A stretch of DNA of 64,000 bases from contig NC_092706.1 of the NCBI RefSeq assembly GCF_964275005.1, positions 30,308,781-30,372,780 of the forward strand, read 5' to 3'. This stretch comes from Diadema setosum (lineage: Eukaryota; Echinodermata; Echinoidea; Diadematoida; Diadematidae). Under the pieces are notes generated by a model. It did no database searches. It had not been told where the DNA came from and was given only the letters and a program-made list of their open reading frames with translations. Shown piece by piece: positions 15,001 through 25,226 of the stretch (positions within the stretch are counted from its first letter, which is position 1; every line of letters starts with the position of its first letter). Made by a program: the position numbers and the translations under genes.

Positions 15001-17590
15001 CTGTATAGATTTAATCATTTGATGGCTTTGAGGTGAGATATTGCGATTGTCCTGCAACACTTCCCCAGCGGTTTTACGCACACAAGCTGTCTACTTTTTG
15101 CAAATGAGGCTTCGAGGTCATAAGCTTTTGGCGAGTTAATTGCACCCTAACGCCGCGCCTGGGTATTAATAAATGACATATACTTCTAGCATTGGTGGTT
15201 GATAAAGCTCAAAATGAAGAATAAATTGATCCCTTTTACAATTAGCATCATTCGTATACAACACACTTTCCCAAGCAAAACTTGTTGTCTCTTAAAATGT
15301 CCAAACTTTGAAACCTTACAAAAGATAAAGTGGAGTACCGTATGGGTATGAAGTCAATCCCAAACTAAAATGAGGGTCAAATATTTGTAAACTCTTCTTA
15401 AAGCAATGCAACTGATGCATGTGCAGGAGGTTTATGTCCAAGGAGCATCAGAAATTTTTGCCTATTACTTTTCATACTTAGGTTTGTCTTCACGGAAACC
15501 AAAACATAAACTTGACAGTACCTTTGTCATTCACTTCAACTCAAGAAAAGCAACAAGGAACACAAGTCTTCTTTTGCATTTGTCATGCATTGTGAATACA
15601 TTTCTAATTGGAGAAAATAAATGGGAAATGAATTGACAGATGTGAAGAACAGATACCTAATTTGTAGTAAATTGGACTTGAACTTGTTTTCAACTCTAAT
15701 AAAGTTATTCTTCCCATGTAATGACTCTATCAGCTCCTTTACGATTGCAACTTTATCTCAGGCAGTTAAAGAAAAAAAAAAAGGATTTTGACTCTAAATT
15801 ATTTAATGATCCCCTTGGCTATTGCCTGCATTTCTGCTTATTTCTTCACCTTCTCCAATCTCAGTAATGATTTAGAAACAAAGTCAGAAAATCTCAACAT
15901 GAACCAAGAAAAAACATGGATAACTGCCTTTGTACTATATTCTATCCCCATATGAATTACACTTTCTTGGGGGGCATTTCATGAAGTGTTTCACCTGACA
16001 AACTTGTTGGAAAAATTTTCTGTCAGCCAGTCAGATGCAAGGATTTCAGTAGCTTGTGACAGATTGTCAGAAAAAATATCTGACAAAATGCTTCATGAAA
16101 TGCCACCTGTTATTCCTGTTGGAATCTGCAAATAACTCCAGTTCCACAGATTTGATTTTACCAGAACTTGTTTGACTGCTATCATTCATTCTCTGAAAAA
16201 CAAAAATAATTAACTGTCATTCCTATTGTTATTTAACAATAAGCATTTGTGACAGGCTATGTTGGTATTTGCAGATGACAAGAAAATAAAATTATACAGG
16301 TAATCTATTACTGGCAAGTAGTTTTACAGGAACCCTATTTCTATGAAATAAAACTACACAGAACGCCAACATTGTAATTCTATGAACAAATCCTCAAGAT
16401 TTTTACCTGATGAGCCCCTTTAAGAAGTCTTCCTGGTGGTTTCTTCCTCATCACAAGTTCTCTTCCATCTTTGTTTAGATAGAAAGTTGGATTGGACTGA
16501 CCAGACCTACAAAAACACAGGTCAAAAGACAACATAACCAGGCAGGTGTAAAGCAGTCTTGAGAATACAAATTTGATGTAATCTGTAGTGTAGGTATCGG
16601 TACCCATACAACCTCATTCAACCATTAAAAAGAAATCAAATCTCAAAGGTAAGTAAATTCCATTAATAATCACATTGATGCTATGCTGTGAGAAGTCCTT
16701 AAATCATAAAAATATAAAATGACATACAAAATATTTTTATGAATATTATTATAGGTCCTTAATAAGTTATAACGGCAGGCATATGATCATCATCATCATA
16801 ATGATGACAATAACAAGCGCGAGAGGTACAGGATTGTTTGAAATTTTCTCAGGATACAATCATGGTTTACAATGGAGCTTTGATGATGGCTGAGTGCATT
16901 AACACCCCCCCCCCCCCCCCCCTTTGACAGACAAGTGTGTCTAATTCTGCAAAAAAAACTTCTCCTTTATCGTTTATAATAATGACATTTGCTGGGTCAG
17001 TTTTTCACAAAAACTGACCCAGCAAATGTCATTATTATAAATGAGAATTTTTTCGCGGAATTAGACACACTTGTCGGTCAATCCCCCCCCCCCAATAAAA
17101 AGAAAGAAAAAAGAAAGAGGCAAAGCATATAGATCTACTACTAGTACACACAGTACACATACAATTCTGACACTAGTATTAGTAGTAAAAGCGCTTCAAG
17201 TTCGTTCAGGAGTACAGCTTTACGGCGTCCAACGACCAGAGAAGGAGGCACCTTTTATACGACCGACTACCAACAACAGCTAGACCTCTACATTACAGCT
17301 CTCCCTCCCTGACTGACCTGGATTAGGTTGTGTGGCTCTATGCTCTACCTTGTGCTGCTGTGGGTCTCGTCAGACTCGCAGCAGAGCATAGAGCTGATAG
17401 AGGATCGAGGAGTCATATTAGAAATACTACTAAATACTAGAACTTATTCACAACTGCTTTACCGGTATTGCAGTACTGTGAGCTTTGATGGCCCTCCAGG
17501 AAAGTTGGACACGTTCTTCTTAAGATATTCATGGAGACTGTCTTCGTCGAAGCGATGCTGCTTCCGAACTTTGCTTGCGTCTGTTGCCAT
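1495..17590 (-). CDS. ACAD11: Acyl-CoA dehydrogenase family member 11-like (5' 14 coding exons; 3' end outside window)
   Basis: Coding exons in transcript order: 17590-17463, 16506-16407, 13862-13737, 13276-13115, 12353-12177, 11657-11531, 8719-8568, 7938-7832, 6027-5874, 5169-5101, 4430-4292, 3200-3093, 2203-2105, 1561-1495. All are GT-AG and phases chain without a break for 1,715 nt (about 572 residues); vertebrate ACAD11 is about 780. Residues 1 to about 330 form an aminoglycoside phosphotransferase-type kinase: SGQSNPTF, the catalytic loop HGDYRLEN (Asp about 219) and the metal site LDWE (Asp about 239) are all intact. After a linker the dehydrogenase domain begins: [44 protein letters not shown]. 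In the known family the kinase phosphorylates 4-hydroxyacyl-CoAs and the FAD domain then removes phosphate. No HAD domain precedes the kinase, which favours ACAD11 over ACAD10. The ATG at 17590-17588 opens directly into the kinase. Confidence 0.93.
3319..3449. repeat. Short MITE, TIR AAGGGGTGTTGCAAGAAA
   Basis: A 131-bp segment with terminal inverted repeats (GGTGTTGCAAGAAA and TTTCTTGCAACACC) and an interior of alternating TTGCAA-type motifs. It lies in the ACAD11 intron between the exons at 4292 and 3200. Confidence 0.7.
3548..3646. repeat. Imperfect palindrome with AGAATCTTCATCAGAG arms
   Basis: Left and right halves are inverse copies (TCAAAAGGGGC, then TAGCAGAATCTTCATCAGAG, short loop, inverse). 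The motif resembles termini of Penelope-like retroelements, but that assignment is by memory of pattern only. A Cgcg-type MITE follows at once. Confidence 0.6.
3655..3901. repeat. MITE of the TTCGCGA / GTATACAGTA family
   Basis: Related sequence recurs at 7079-7294, 28217-28458 and (3' part) 53640-53772. Shared blocks are CGCGAGTGGT near the middle-left, CTGACTCGCGAAATT, and the right end AAATATTCGCCGTATACAGT. Non-coding, in an ACAD11 intron. Confidence 0.65.
4681..5062. repeat. pogo/Tigger-like MITE
   Basis: The ends are TACAGTTGAACCTCTCTTAT and its inverse, GAGAGGTTCAACTGTA. CAGTnnAACC termini with a TA duplication are typical of pogo-type MITEs. It lies in the ACAD11 intron between the exons at 5101 and 4430. 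Confidence 0.75.
7079..7294. repeat. MITE of the TTCGCGA / GTATACAGTA family, diverged copy
   Basis: Colinear with 28217-28458: TATTTCGTGAGTCTAAATTT at the left, GAGTGGTTAAATTCGCAATC, and ACGAAATATTTAGCGTATTC at the right. ACAD11 intron. Confidence 0.65.
8199..8291. repeat. Short MITE, TIR TTAACCCGTTGAGGACG
   Basis: A 93-bp element whose ends are inverse copies (TTAACCCGTTGAGGACG and CGTCCTCAATGGGTTAA). Related copies lie at 24285-24379 and 29546-29650. Confidence 0.75.
8942..9130. repeat. (CTAT)n microsatellite, interrupted
   Basis: Long run of CTAT units with CTTT/CTAC variants in an ACAD11 intron. It creates a false Tyr/Leu/Ser/Ile-rich open frame. Confidence 0.9.
9657..10988. repeat. 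MITE with AAAGGACAAGTCCACCTT ends, interrupted by a second MITE
   Basis: The left arm (9657-9844) and right arm (10609-10988) are inverse to each other: AAGGACAAGTCCACCTTCAT at the left, AAGGTGAACTTGTCCTTT at the right, with inverse internal blocks such as TAACTTTTTAACGGATTGTC. Related arms recur at 21981-22364 and 58042-58243. Another MITE (9845-10608) sits inside. Confidence 0.75.
9845..10608. repeat. MITE, TIR TGTGACCCGCTACAAC (copy 2), nested
   Basis: Same termini as 290-957: TGTGACCCGCTACAACAAAA at the left and TTGTTGTAGCGGGTCACA at the right, flanked by TA. It splits the older palindromic MITE at 9657-10988. Confidence 0.8.
11216..11435. repeat. MITE, TACTGTATAAGCTGTTATTTTCG ends (second TTCGCGA-type family)
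   Basis: The left end is TACTGTATAAGCTGTTATTT and the right end is its approximate inverse (AAATAACAGCGTATACAGT). The interior is rich in TTCGCGAA. It lies in the ACAD11 intron before the exon at 11657. Confidence 0.65.
14055..15168. repeat. Non-autonomous DNA transposon, about 1.1 kb, TIR with GGTGCAATTAACTC
   Basis: The left end CCCCGGTGCTACGGTGCAAT continues into TAACTC. The right end carries GAGTTAATTGCACC followed by CTAACGCCGCGCCTGGG, an imperfect inverse. Open frames inside are short and overlap on both strands, so no protein is called. It lies in the ACAD11 intron between exons 2 and 3. Confidence 0.6.
15969..16110. repeat. Short MITE, TIR GGGGGCATTTCATGAAG
   Basis: Ends GGGGGCATTTCATGAAG and GCTTCATGAAATGCCACC are inverse copies; the interior contains repeated CTGACA/TGTCAG words. 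ACAD11 intron. Confidence 0.7.
16901..17092. repeat. Fold-back element between two poly-C tracts
   Basis: Between C runs at about 16903-16922 and 17083-17092 lies a long inverted repeat. Its arms begin with AGACACACTTGT-type sequence and meet at CTGGGTCAGTTTTTCACAAA, with about 33 bp near the centre matching almost perfectly. ACAD11 intron 1. Confidence 0.75.
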
Positions 17591-17924
17591 GATTGCTTCT
17601 GAGCTGAATGCAATCGCGGTCCGGTTATCGGCGGAGCTCGAGCTCAGCCGAGTAGCCTAGCTAGTCTAGCGGCACCTTACCGGCGGGCGAAGCGGCGGCG
17701 GGCTGCGCCCACCACTTCGCTGCTGCATGGCTACTCGAGTATGTGATCTCGGCCCACAGGCAGCGTTGTGTAAATGGCACTATTAAACCGCTAGCTGGCG
17801 CTGTGAATGGTCTCCCTCTCAGACAGATCCATCACACGTACGTGTACATTTTGTACGTACATTGTACACTACACACACACATTATAAGTTATCACATGTA
17901 CCGGGTACCGCAACACTGACCGAA
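17591..17924. promoter_or_regulatory. Probable bidirectional promoter between ACAD11 and TSFM
   Basis: Only 334 bp separate the divergent start codons of ACAD11 (17590, minus) and TSFM (17925, plus). The interval includes a locally GC- and CpG-rich block (about 17660-17730) in an otherwise AT-rich window, and no TATA box is evident for either gene. Shared control is inferred from geometry and composition, and both products serve mitochondrial or peroxisomal metabolism. Confidence 0.55.
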
Positions 17925-20900
17925 ATGCTCATCACAAAAGGTACGTTGATAGCCAGTTTCGTGATTGTTTAGAATTATTGCTACGAGTTTTCTTTCATAG
18001 CGATGAAAATATTATCATATACGAGCCAATGCACCTATGAATATCGAAATATCAATTTTAGCTGGTAAAGTTATGCATAGCTGTACGCATAGTCCCACAT
18101 GCTTGGATTTGTGTTTGGGGGAAAACACCCGCTGCGCTGCACTGCCACTGCCGCACTGCCACTGGGTACTGGGAGTGGTTAAACTGGTTGCAAAATATAC
18201 CAACACAACAACACAATAAAACCAACATGGTTAATCCTCAGCCAAAATGGAAACCTGGTGGATACAGCGATATTCACTTCACATGAAAATTGGGTTATAA
18301 GCTAAAATGTGGCATAGTCTACTGCTATACAAAGACTCAGTGGCAGTGCATAGATTCTACTACATAGACTAATGTCTTGGATATTAGAGTTGGTCAATAC
18401 AGAATGGTTTGAAGCTAAATGAAAGCAAAACAGAATGTGTACATTTCACAAGCAGGCACAGGATTTCAAGCCCAATGAGTATGATTTCTTTAGATGATAC
18501 TACTATACAATGCTGCACAGATGCAAGGAACTTGGGTGTCATATTTGATCACAATCTGTCTTTGAAGACTCATGTGAACAATGTGTGCAGATCAGCCTCA
18601 TTTGCCCTACACAAAATTGGCAGCATCCGCCAATTTCTGACGAAAAAGACAACCCAGAGACTCGCTCAGGCACTGGTTATGTCTCGCATTGACTTTTGCA
18701 ACAGTCTCTTGTATGGTCTGCCTGATGCGCAAATCAACAAACTGCAGAGAGTTCAAAATTCAGTTGCCAGGCTTATTGCTAAACGTCGTTCACGTGAGTC
18801 GGTTACCCCACTACTGAGAGAACTGCATATGTTAAGAATCCGCGAACGAATAAACTTCAAGATTCTTTTGTTAACTTTTAAATGTTTGCGAAATATTGCA
18901 CCGGTTTATCTTCAACAGTTGATAACTGAATACCTACCCTCCCGGAACTTGCGGTCTAACAACAAATCACTTTTAATACCTCCTCCTGTCAATACACAAT
19001 CTTATGGTTCTAGAGCTTTTCAGTCAGCATCACCTCAACTCTGGAACAGTTTACCTGAATGCTTGAAACAAACAGACTCAGTAGACAAATTTAAATCCAT
19101 GTTAAAAACGTATTAATTTGTTTATTGAGTAGTATTATGACTGTGTCTCATGTCTTATACCGTGTCTGAAACTGTACCTTCTTCTTCTTTCTCTCTTTTC
19201 TTTCCTCTTCTTCCCTTTCTATTGTTTTCTTTTTCCCATAGCGCTTAGAGACATTTTATGTAATAACGCGCTATATAAATGTTGTGAATTATTATTATTA
19301 TTATTATATGAGAGCTAGAGTAGCTAGTAGAGCCTAGTAGTAGTATAGCTAGTTTAGTCAGCATATTATTGTAAAACATTTCAACAATATTTCGAAAAAA
19401 AAAACAACGACAACTCTCTGGCATCATCATACTGTCATCTGAAATCAAACAGTTGATAGTAGAGACATCATACCTATATAGACGATAGTCATGATAGTGT
19501 TTTTTTGTTGTGTATGAGGCGCGTCATTCACGAATATTTTCGCCTTCATCGGCATAATATCATTATTTTGCATAAATTAATTTCTCAGAAAATAAACTAA
19601 ATACTTCACAATTGTTTTTATGCACGGGGATGTGCATATCTATCTGCTGTCATGTCATACGGTTAGGGCAGATATTAGTCCTGGTGCATGCTGGTGACAA
19701 ACTGGTCAGCCTGGCTCGTTATTGAGCAGGCTTACTAACTTCTCAGTCGTGCACAAATCCCAAATAGAATTCTAGCCTTTTTTTTTTTCTTTTTTTTTTG
19801 GGGGGGGGGGGGGACTGAAAATTATTTTAGGCTTCTAACTTCAGCAGAGCCCCTACCGTAGCTACCCTTACCGTATTAAACCCTAAAAGCCATTTAAATC
19901 ATACTACTTTGATATTGCTTAATTTTTTTCTTCAATTTTTAGGGGGGGGGGGTACATATGGGTATGGCCATGGCTGTGCTGAAGTTCAGAAGCCTAAAAT
20001 AATTTAGCCCCCTAAACTCGGGGTTGCCTTTCAATGATCAATGCCTATCACCCATTTGAGGTGTATTTTGTTTGTTTGTTGTTTGTTGTGTTTTTCACCT
20101 CCTGCTTTGTTCCTGCCTCCTATTGTCCTGCAGGTTTGTCGTTATGTGTAGCAGTGAGACATCTCCACACATCCAGTCTGCTAAAGCTGGTAGCTGCTAC
20201 CGCAGTGTCTAGCAGCAAGGCCAATTTGGCAAAGTTGAGGAAGAAAACTGGATTCAGCTTTGTCAACTGCAGGAAAGCCCTGGAGAAATTTGACAATGAT
20301 GTTGAAAAGGTGCCATACTTTTCCACAATCAATTATTTGATTACATATGTCTGTATGTCACTTTCTTTGTTTTGATTGTGGAGATTTTTTTCTGTTATGT
20401 GATGTTTATTCTCATTTATTATCATCCTTTCCCATATTGATTGCTTCCCTAAGTTAATGTGTTGAGTGTAATTCAATTATTGTATGTGTTTAATTACTGG
20501 TACACATTTGATTTATGTCATGTTATTCTTGTGTTTTGACCTGTCTGTTTTCCCTCATTTTTCATCTTTCCTTTTGTCTTTTCCCTGTGCGCTTAGAAAC
20601 ATTGTAGTAAGCGCATTACAAATGTAATGTATTTCATTATTATTATTAAATGAATTTGCATAGAGATTCCCTTTTTTTCAGAGAGAAATTATAAAAGTGA
20701 CAATGTAAACTGCAAATAAAGTGTTCATGTATTGGTACCTCCATTTGATTACCTCTGCCAAGGTGGTTATCTTTATTTATGTTGTTGCTTTTTTTGCCAG
20801 CATTAATTTGTTTGTGTGCGAAATAACTTAAAAAGTTATGAACGGATTTGGCTGAAACTTACAGGAATGATAATGACACAAGAAACAGATGATTGAATTT

Positions 20901-23900
20901 TGGTACTGGTCTAAGAGTTTTTGTGAATTTTGGAGGATTTTTAATCTTTTGACAAACAGTGTCAATGAACTTGGGAGTTCAAGCTGCATATTTTGGGGGT
21001 TTGCATGTATACACGTTATAAAATGCATTCTCTACTCGGATGGGGCACCCTGCAGCTGGAAGCTTACGTGTATGATGTAAACAAAAGGGCTTCTATAATT
21101 GGGAAGATGGGCAATTTTTAGCATGTATGCATTATGAATGGAAATCACTGATCTCTAACGGAAGAACAACTGATCTAGATCATGAATATTCTCATCATAT
21201 ATCTTATCACTATCTCATAACCTTAAACATGTCCTGAGTATATGTATTGAGGACAATTGACAGTACAGCACTTGAATATTTTTTATTTTCTTTCAGGCTG
21301 AGGTTTGGTTGAGAGAACAGGCCCAGAAGGAAGGCTGGAGTAAGGCCACCAAGCTTCAAGGACGAGTGACAGCTCAGGGTTTGATTGGAGTCTTGTGTCA
21401 AGACAATGCTGCTGTCATGGTAGAGGTGAGCTCAGCTGCTTCCTTTAGAAACAATGTGATGTTACAACTGATTGACAAATTGCCCTACATCGACGTGAAT
21501 AAGCACTGAATTCATCAGTGTTTTAGTAGTAGCCATGATAAAAAATCATGGGCGTACATACTCGAGCAGGATTCGAACCTACGACTTCCTGATCACCGTT
21601 GATCACCGGTGATCAGGAAGTCGTAGGTTCGAATCCTGCTCGAGTATGTACGCCCATGATTTTTTATCATGGCTACTACTAAAACACTGATGAATTCAGT
21701 GCTTATTCACGTCGATGTAGGGCAATTTGTCAATCAGTTGCAATGAAAACATCTCGACGGAAGAAATTCATGAATTTGAATAATGTGATGTTATCTTGTC
21801 AGTGTTTCAAGTTTCAAAGCTAGTGCCTTTTCTTCTAAGCACTTGATAGTACTTAAAGACTCTATTATTGTGTAGATTATAGCAAAAAGAAAATTTATGC
21901 AAGATGCTTTTATAATTACGATGTACCAAATTACTTCAGTAATTGATTTTGACTCGTGTGGCAGAGAATTCACTAAAGAGGAATGAAACCCAAATGTAGT
22001 TTGTGGATTGAGTGAATGCAGCAATATTACACGTAGAACACATCAATGAAGATTGAGGAAAATCTGACAATTAGTTGAAAAGTGTTGCCATTGCCATTAA
22101 GGCAAATCCCACAAAATTTCATTTTTCATTAAAAGTACACATTCCCTTGACTTTGCTGCTGACATACATGCTATGTAAAGGGTAATATTATTCCCAACTG
22201 CTTTCTGAAAGAGGTAAGTCAAGTGGTGTTTAATTTCATGCTAGAAAAGTGAAAATATGTTGAATTTTCCTTATATATTTTTAAAATAGTTATCCATGCT
22301 TGACGACACAGCCTGTAATACATTTGTAGTGTGTACATGTATTTATGATGTTTGGGTTTCATTCTCCTTGAAATGTTAATTTGTTATAGAATGTGAGATA
22401 CAAAGTTTAGTTGTGTTTATGATTCCAAGTTAATCTCGAGGTTTACATTTGACTTTCTATCCTACTTCACAGGTGAACTGTGAGACTGACTTTGTGGCTA
22501 GAAATTCCAAATTCCAGCACCTTGTTAGCCATGTTGCTACCACAACTCTAGCCAGCCAAAGAGAAAAGAGTTCCAATCAAGAAATAGTCAAGGTGAGTGA
22601 AAGTGTGCTACTCTAGTGAGGAAAATCCATACTGTCATACACTCTAAAGGTGTTAGTACTAATGCCAAGCACCATTATGTAATCCTAGTATTGTCAATCG
22701 ATTTAAAGTTTGTCTTTCTAAAATTGTTATATTGTCCAATAAAGTTGATGGCCAACTTTGATTATTTGCCAAGCTGTAACCAAGAAATAAGTGTTTGATG
22801 CAATGGTATAAATGTTCATCTATCATTGTGTGATAATTCATTTTTGTTTCTCTGTAGATTTCTTTAGGAAGAGATGATCTGAAGACTCTTGTGGATGAAA
22901 ACAACAAGACTGTGGAAGACTCAACAGCTTTGACCATCGGTCAAGTTGGTGAGAATATGTCAGTGAGAAGAGCTCTGTTTTTGTCATCTCCCCAAGATTC
23001 ATTTATTGGTAAGTTATTATCTCCTTTATATAAGCCATCATCTAATCAAGTATTTCCATGATCAGAAGGAACTTGTGTAGGATCATGTTATTTTCATGCA
23101 GCACATAATTATGTGTGTCACAAAACTTGAATTATATTCAATAGTGTTGTAGAAAGTAGAGCTCTGCTTCTATTCTGCACAGCTCATTGCAGCTGTGAAT
23201 GAGAGTAAGAAAAGAAATGTCAGTTTCCCATAGGTTAACATGCAAGGTTATATGGGACCCAGTGAATTCCCTTGGGGTAAGGCAGATTCTTGTATCCAAC
23301 CTCACTGTCATGGGTGTCACCTCAATGCTTATAATTTCTTTTTTTTAAGCTATATTCTTAAATCATATTTTGAATTTAAAAAGAATTATATCAGAAATGA
23401 AATTGGAAAATTTTTGTCTGGAATAATGTTGATGTAAAGTGCAGTTTCAATGGAGAAGTGTTGTAAATCTGCAATAAATAATGCACATTTTGACAAGCAA
23501 TGATGATGCGTAGCTGGTAATGAATTGTGTTTTTTCATGTGCATGTAGGTTCCTACGTTCATTCAGCCCTCCAAAAGCCTCAACAGGAGAAGCCTAGCAA
23601 ATGCACTATGGGGAAATATGGCGCCCTTGTCGTGTTCACCAAGCTGGGTGAGACATCAGCAAACTTTAGGCCTGAGGTGCTCGGAAGAAGACTATCACAG
23701 CATGTAGTTGGAATGAATCCACTTAGGATAGGGGTGTACACCCCACCAGATCCTGAAGGTGAGTCAAAAGATTTGATGAAAAAAAAAAAGTTTCTGCAAA
23801 TATAAAGCAAAAGAAGTCTTGTCATATCGTGGAACTTTGGAAAAAAAACAACAACAAAAAAACACATGCTGAAGAGAGGATGAATCCAATCAGATTGATC

Positions 23901-24635
23901 TCCAATGTGGTGACTTGTTGATCATAGGGTCAACTGTGGTGATGACTGTTTTTGTAAGACAGTGCTCAGTGACAAAAAAAAAGGTAAAAAATCAGGAATA
24001 GCCCATTAATAATGAGGTCTGTTGGTAATACATATGAGAACAAAATAAGAATTGCATATTCTGGAATGCAACACTTAAAAGAGAGAGCGCTGTTTCTTAC
24101 AAGTTAGATGGGCAGCTAAGATTGCTTAAAAAAGTGAATGGTGAATGCAGAAGTCAACACTCTGTGATGATGCACTGTATCAACCATCCACTATATCTTG
24201 AAACATTAATCATATTGTCCATATAATCAATTCATTCTCAGTGGAATCAATCTGTCCCTACTATGACTCTACAGCTGCAGTCTGAATAATCCATTGAGGA
24301 CAGACTGATTTTGCTGTAACACACATTTCCCTTAGACACCTACCAGAGTATTCTCGGGACTCTTCTTCAACAGGTTAATGTGACTTCTCTCTCTTTTGTC
24401 TTTACTATCATCATAAATAGTCCAAACCAAGGAGGAACAAGCCCAACCTCCATCGGAGTCCTCAGAGGAGACTTCCCCACCACCACCGGCAGCGGAGACA
24501 GAGAGCGATGAGATGCTAAACCAGGAGTACCTATTGGATCCAAGTCTCACTGTAGGAGAGCTCTTGCAGCAAGAAAACATCCAAGTCTTGGATTTTGTCC
24601 GATTTGAGTGTGGAGAATCAGCTGGTGACAGCTGA
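17925..24635 (+). CDS. TSFM: Elongation factor Ts, mitochondrial
   Basis: Seven coding exons: 17925-17940, 20134-20309, 21297-21425, 22473-22592, 22858-23008, 23549-23758, 24421-24635 (TGA at 24633). All are GT-AG with consistent phase: 1,017 nt, 338 aa, close to vertebrate TSFM (about 325). EF-Ts exchanges GDP for GTP on mitochondrial EF-Tu. Residues 1 to about 40 ([20 protein letters not shown] onward) are hydrophobic and basic like a transit peptide. About 45-105 is the UBA-like domain ([32 protein letters not shown]). TDFVARN near residue 112 is the EF-Tu-contact motif. The core follows ([31 protein letters not shown]) and the C-terminus ends [12 protein letters not shown] Pro/Glu/Ser-rich stretch begins exon 7. 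The 16-nt first coding segment is the least certain part; it was chosen because ATG CTC ATC ACA AAA G is followed by GTACGT and its phase fits exon 2. Confidence 0.93.
18385..19307 (+). mobile_element. 5'-truncated L2/CR1-like LINE, 3' end of the reverse-transcriptase ORF
   Basis: An open frame from just after the stop at 18385-18387 to TAA at 19114-19116 encodes the C-terminal part of a non-LTR retrotransposon polymerase [68 protein letters not shown]. It lacks the catalytic YxDD part and everything upstream. The 3' UTR ends GCGCTATATAAATGTTGTGA followed by (ATT)n, the tail form of L2-like elements. It is inserted in the same orientation in TSFM intron 1. The frame is still open, so the insertion is fairly recent. 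Confidence 0.88.
20585..20650 (+). mobile_element. L2/CR1-like LINE 3' tail fragment
   Basis: GCGCTTAGAAACATTGTAGT, then GCGCATTACAAATGTAATGT, then (ATT)n resembles the 3' tail of the LINE at 18385-19307. It lacks ORF sequence and lies in the TSFM intron after the exon ending at 20309. Confidence 0.6.
21465..21781. mobile_element. Perfect 134-bp-arm palindromic insertion with tRNA-like B box and 12-bp target duplication
   Basis: Arms 21465-21598 and 21607-21740 are exact inverse copies around an 8-nt loop. The right arm reads GGTTCGAATCCTGCTCGAGT, a polymerase III B-box/T-arm-like motif. A 41-bp unpaired tail follows (21741-21781). The whole is flanked by AATGTGATGTTA at 21453-21464 and 21782-21793. 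It starts only 39 bp after the TSFM exon 3 donor. A fold-back copy of a tRNA-derived SINE is the best reading. Confidence 0.85.
21981..22364. repeat. MITE, TIR GAATGAAACCCAAA
   Basis: Ends GAATGAAACCCAAA and TTTGGGTTTCATTC are perfect inverse copies. The interior shares GAGTGAATGCAGCAATATTA and other blocks with 9657-10988. TSFM intron. Confidence 0.75.
24285..24379. repeat. Short MITE, AACCCATTGAGGAC family, diverged copy
   Basis: CCATTGAGGACAGACTGATT at the left and a degenerate CAACAGGTTAA at the right, with the same internal GAGTATTCTC block (inverted) as 8199-8291 and 29546-29650. It ends about 40 bp before TSFM exon 7. Confidence 0.55.
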
Positions 24636-24697
24636 TTAAAAGAACTCTAAATACCAGACATATAAAGCTAATCCTTCCCAAATGTTGAAGCCCTGTA

Positions 24698-25226
24698 CAG
24701 TGCACTCCCGTTACAACGAACACGGTTATAACGAAATTTCGTTATAACGAAGTATATCTTCTGGTCCCAAAATTATCACCATTAAAGTCTATGGTACAAA
24801 ATTCGCTTATAACGAACACGGTTATAGCGAAATTCCCGTTATAACGAAGTCTTTTCCGAGCGCCACAGACAAAGAAAAACAAAAGAAATGTGCTCCGTTA
24901 TAACGAAATGCGAATTGCTTTCGAAAATACGTAGCGGAACAAGCATATTATATCGTCTCTGCATGGGTGAACGCGTCACACCACTGTGTGTTTGCTCCTT
25001 GTGTTACGCACAGTTTCTGAGGGGAACTTGCGTTTGTTATTGTAATACAGTTATCCCATCACATTTTACATAGCTTTCCAGTGTATGATGAGTATTCAGC
25101 AAACAGAATATGATATATATACATGGTTTCCTTGTTTTCGTTGTATTTGTTCGGTTATAACGAAATTTCGTTATAACGAAAGAAAACTGCTGGTCCCGAG
25201 CATTTCGTTGTAACGGGAGTGCACTG
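24698..25226. repeat. pogo/Tigger-like MITE with TTATAACGAAAT subrepeats
   Basis: It begins CAGTGCACTCCCGTTACAAC and ends with the inverse (GTTGTAACGGGAGTGCACTG), flanked by TA. Repeated words GGTTATAACGAAATTTCG lie at both sides. It lies 60 bp downstream of the TSFM stop, so it is probably transcribed in the 3' UTR. Confidence 0.85.

Noticed and set aside
18385..19116. Host gene for a reverse-transcriptase-like protein
   Set aside because: The motifs and the (ATT)n tail mark a 5'-truncated LINE copy within TSFM intron 1.
20034..20375. 113-residue TSFM frame starting at 20034
   Set aside because: The part before 20134 is intron ending in a good acceptor (TTGTCCTGCAG); the part after 20309 runs past a clear donor.
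21600..21660. tRNA gene on the basis of GGTTCGAATCC
   Set aside because: There is no acceptor stem, A box or anticodon arm that would complete a cloverleaf; only a B-box-like half is present, duplicated in a palindrome.
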